Source: Actinomadura hibisca NBRC 15177
GTDB lineage: Bacteria > Actinomycetota > Actinomycetes > Streptosporangiales > Streptosporangiaceae
Length of the DNA: 40,423 bases
Assembly (NCBI RefSeq): GCF_001552635.1
Contig: NZ_BCRO01000023.1
Span: 1-40,423 of the forward strand
Direction: 5' to 3'
The notes under the pieces are model-generated. The model was not told where the DNA came from. It saw only the letters and a list, made by a program, of their open reading frames with translations, and ran no database searches. This document shows, one piece after another, positions 40,395-40,423 of the stretch (position 1 is its first letter; every line of letters starts with the position of its first letter). Position numbers and translations under genes: made by a program.

Positions 40395-40411
40395 GGGCCA
40401 CGGCATGAGCG
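40384..40411. repeat. Imperfect 14-bp tandem repeat at a stop/start junction
   Basis: Bases 40384-40397 and 40398-40411 match at 11 of 14 positions, and both carry CATGAG. The first ATGA overlaps the DUF2877 stop; the second supplies the ATG of the next open frame. It may be an old duplication of an ATGA overlap. Confidence 0.45.
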
Positions 40412-40423
40412 GGTTTCCGGGGT
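40405..40423 (+). CDS. Start of a downstream gene (partial)
   Basis: An ATG at 40405 follows GAGGG at seven bases and opens a frame (MSGFPG) that runs off the window. By the usual order in purine-catabolic clusters an FdrA/AllF-like gene would be expected here, but six residues cannot show it. Confidence 0.35.

Noticed and set aside
1..40423. tRNA, rRNA, insertion sequences, prophage or defence systems
   Set aside because: I looked for cloverleaf ends, transposase and integrase motifs and toxin-antitoxin pairs and saw none that I could support by eye.

Overview
This is a high-GC, gene-dense actinomycete segment. Third codon positions are almost always G or C, many genes overlap by ATGA or GTGA, and several genes look leaderless. 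The families are typical of filamentous Actinobacteria: MmyB-type XRE regulator, S19-type methyltransferase, GAF-ANTAR protein, DesK/DesR-like two-component pair, L,D-transpeptidase lipoprotein and PucR regulator. A Streptosporangiales or Thermomonosporaceae-like source is my guess only. No rRNA, tRNA, phage, IS element or CRISPR array was recognised.

Layout. 1-456 is non-coding: a degenerate ~37-bp tandem repeat followed by a perfect 27-bp-arm hairpin. 457-4215 (minus) is a four-gene ABC exporter plus two-component operon with a dyad upstream. 4562-5622 (plus) holds a 69-aa Cys/His protein and a nitrilase-family amidase. 5657-6994 is a divergent NAD(P)-binding oxidoreductase/TetR pair around a textbook operator. 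6991-12373 holds an amino acid permease, MenB, an MmyB-type XRE regulator, an alpha/beta hydrolase and a methyltransferase. 12389-15071 (minus) is cytosine permease and cytosine deaminase. 15231-20249 holds a small RsbW-like protein, a MatB-like synthetase with a CoA transferase, a P-loop kinase-like protein and two GAF proteins, the second with ANTAR. 20386-23150 (plus) is a cell-envelope pair, L,D-transpeptidase and a membrane-anchored glycoside hydrolase. 23186-27144 (minus) is a hydantoinase/oxoprolinase HyuA-HyuB pair. 27283-29639 (plus) is an FKBP isomerase and a two-gene ABC-2 transporter. 29653-37386 (minus) is a nitrilase-family enzyme, CoxG-like protein, three-subunit molybdenum hydroxylase and nucleobase permease, interrupted by a plus-strand polysaccharide deacetylase. 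37530-40423 holds a PucR regulator and, divergently, an AllH-like DUF2877 protein plus the start of another gene.

How it works together. The minus-strand genes from about 12.4 kb to 39.2 kb share a theme of N-heterocycle use: cytosine import and deamination, hydantoin or oxoproline type ring opening, a molybdenum hydroxylase with a purine/uracil-type permease, C-N hydrolases, PucR control, and an AllH-like protein that points to oxamate or allantoin catabolism. They are interleaved with plus-strand envelope and housekeeping genes, so this is a dispersed catabolic neighbourhood and not one operon.

The most unusual DNA-level pattern is repeated: at least four genes (oxidoreductase, L,D-transpeptidase, FKBP, PucR) carry a short tandem duplication that spans or abuts the stop codon, and a fifth imperfect case lies at the DUF2877 stop/start junction. 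Other new-looking items are strong dyads in promoters, a stacked inverted-repeat leader before the second ABC operon, and the small Cys/His protein.
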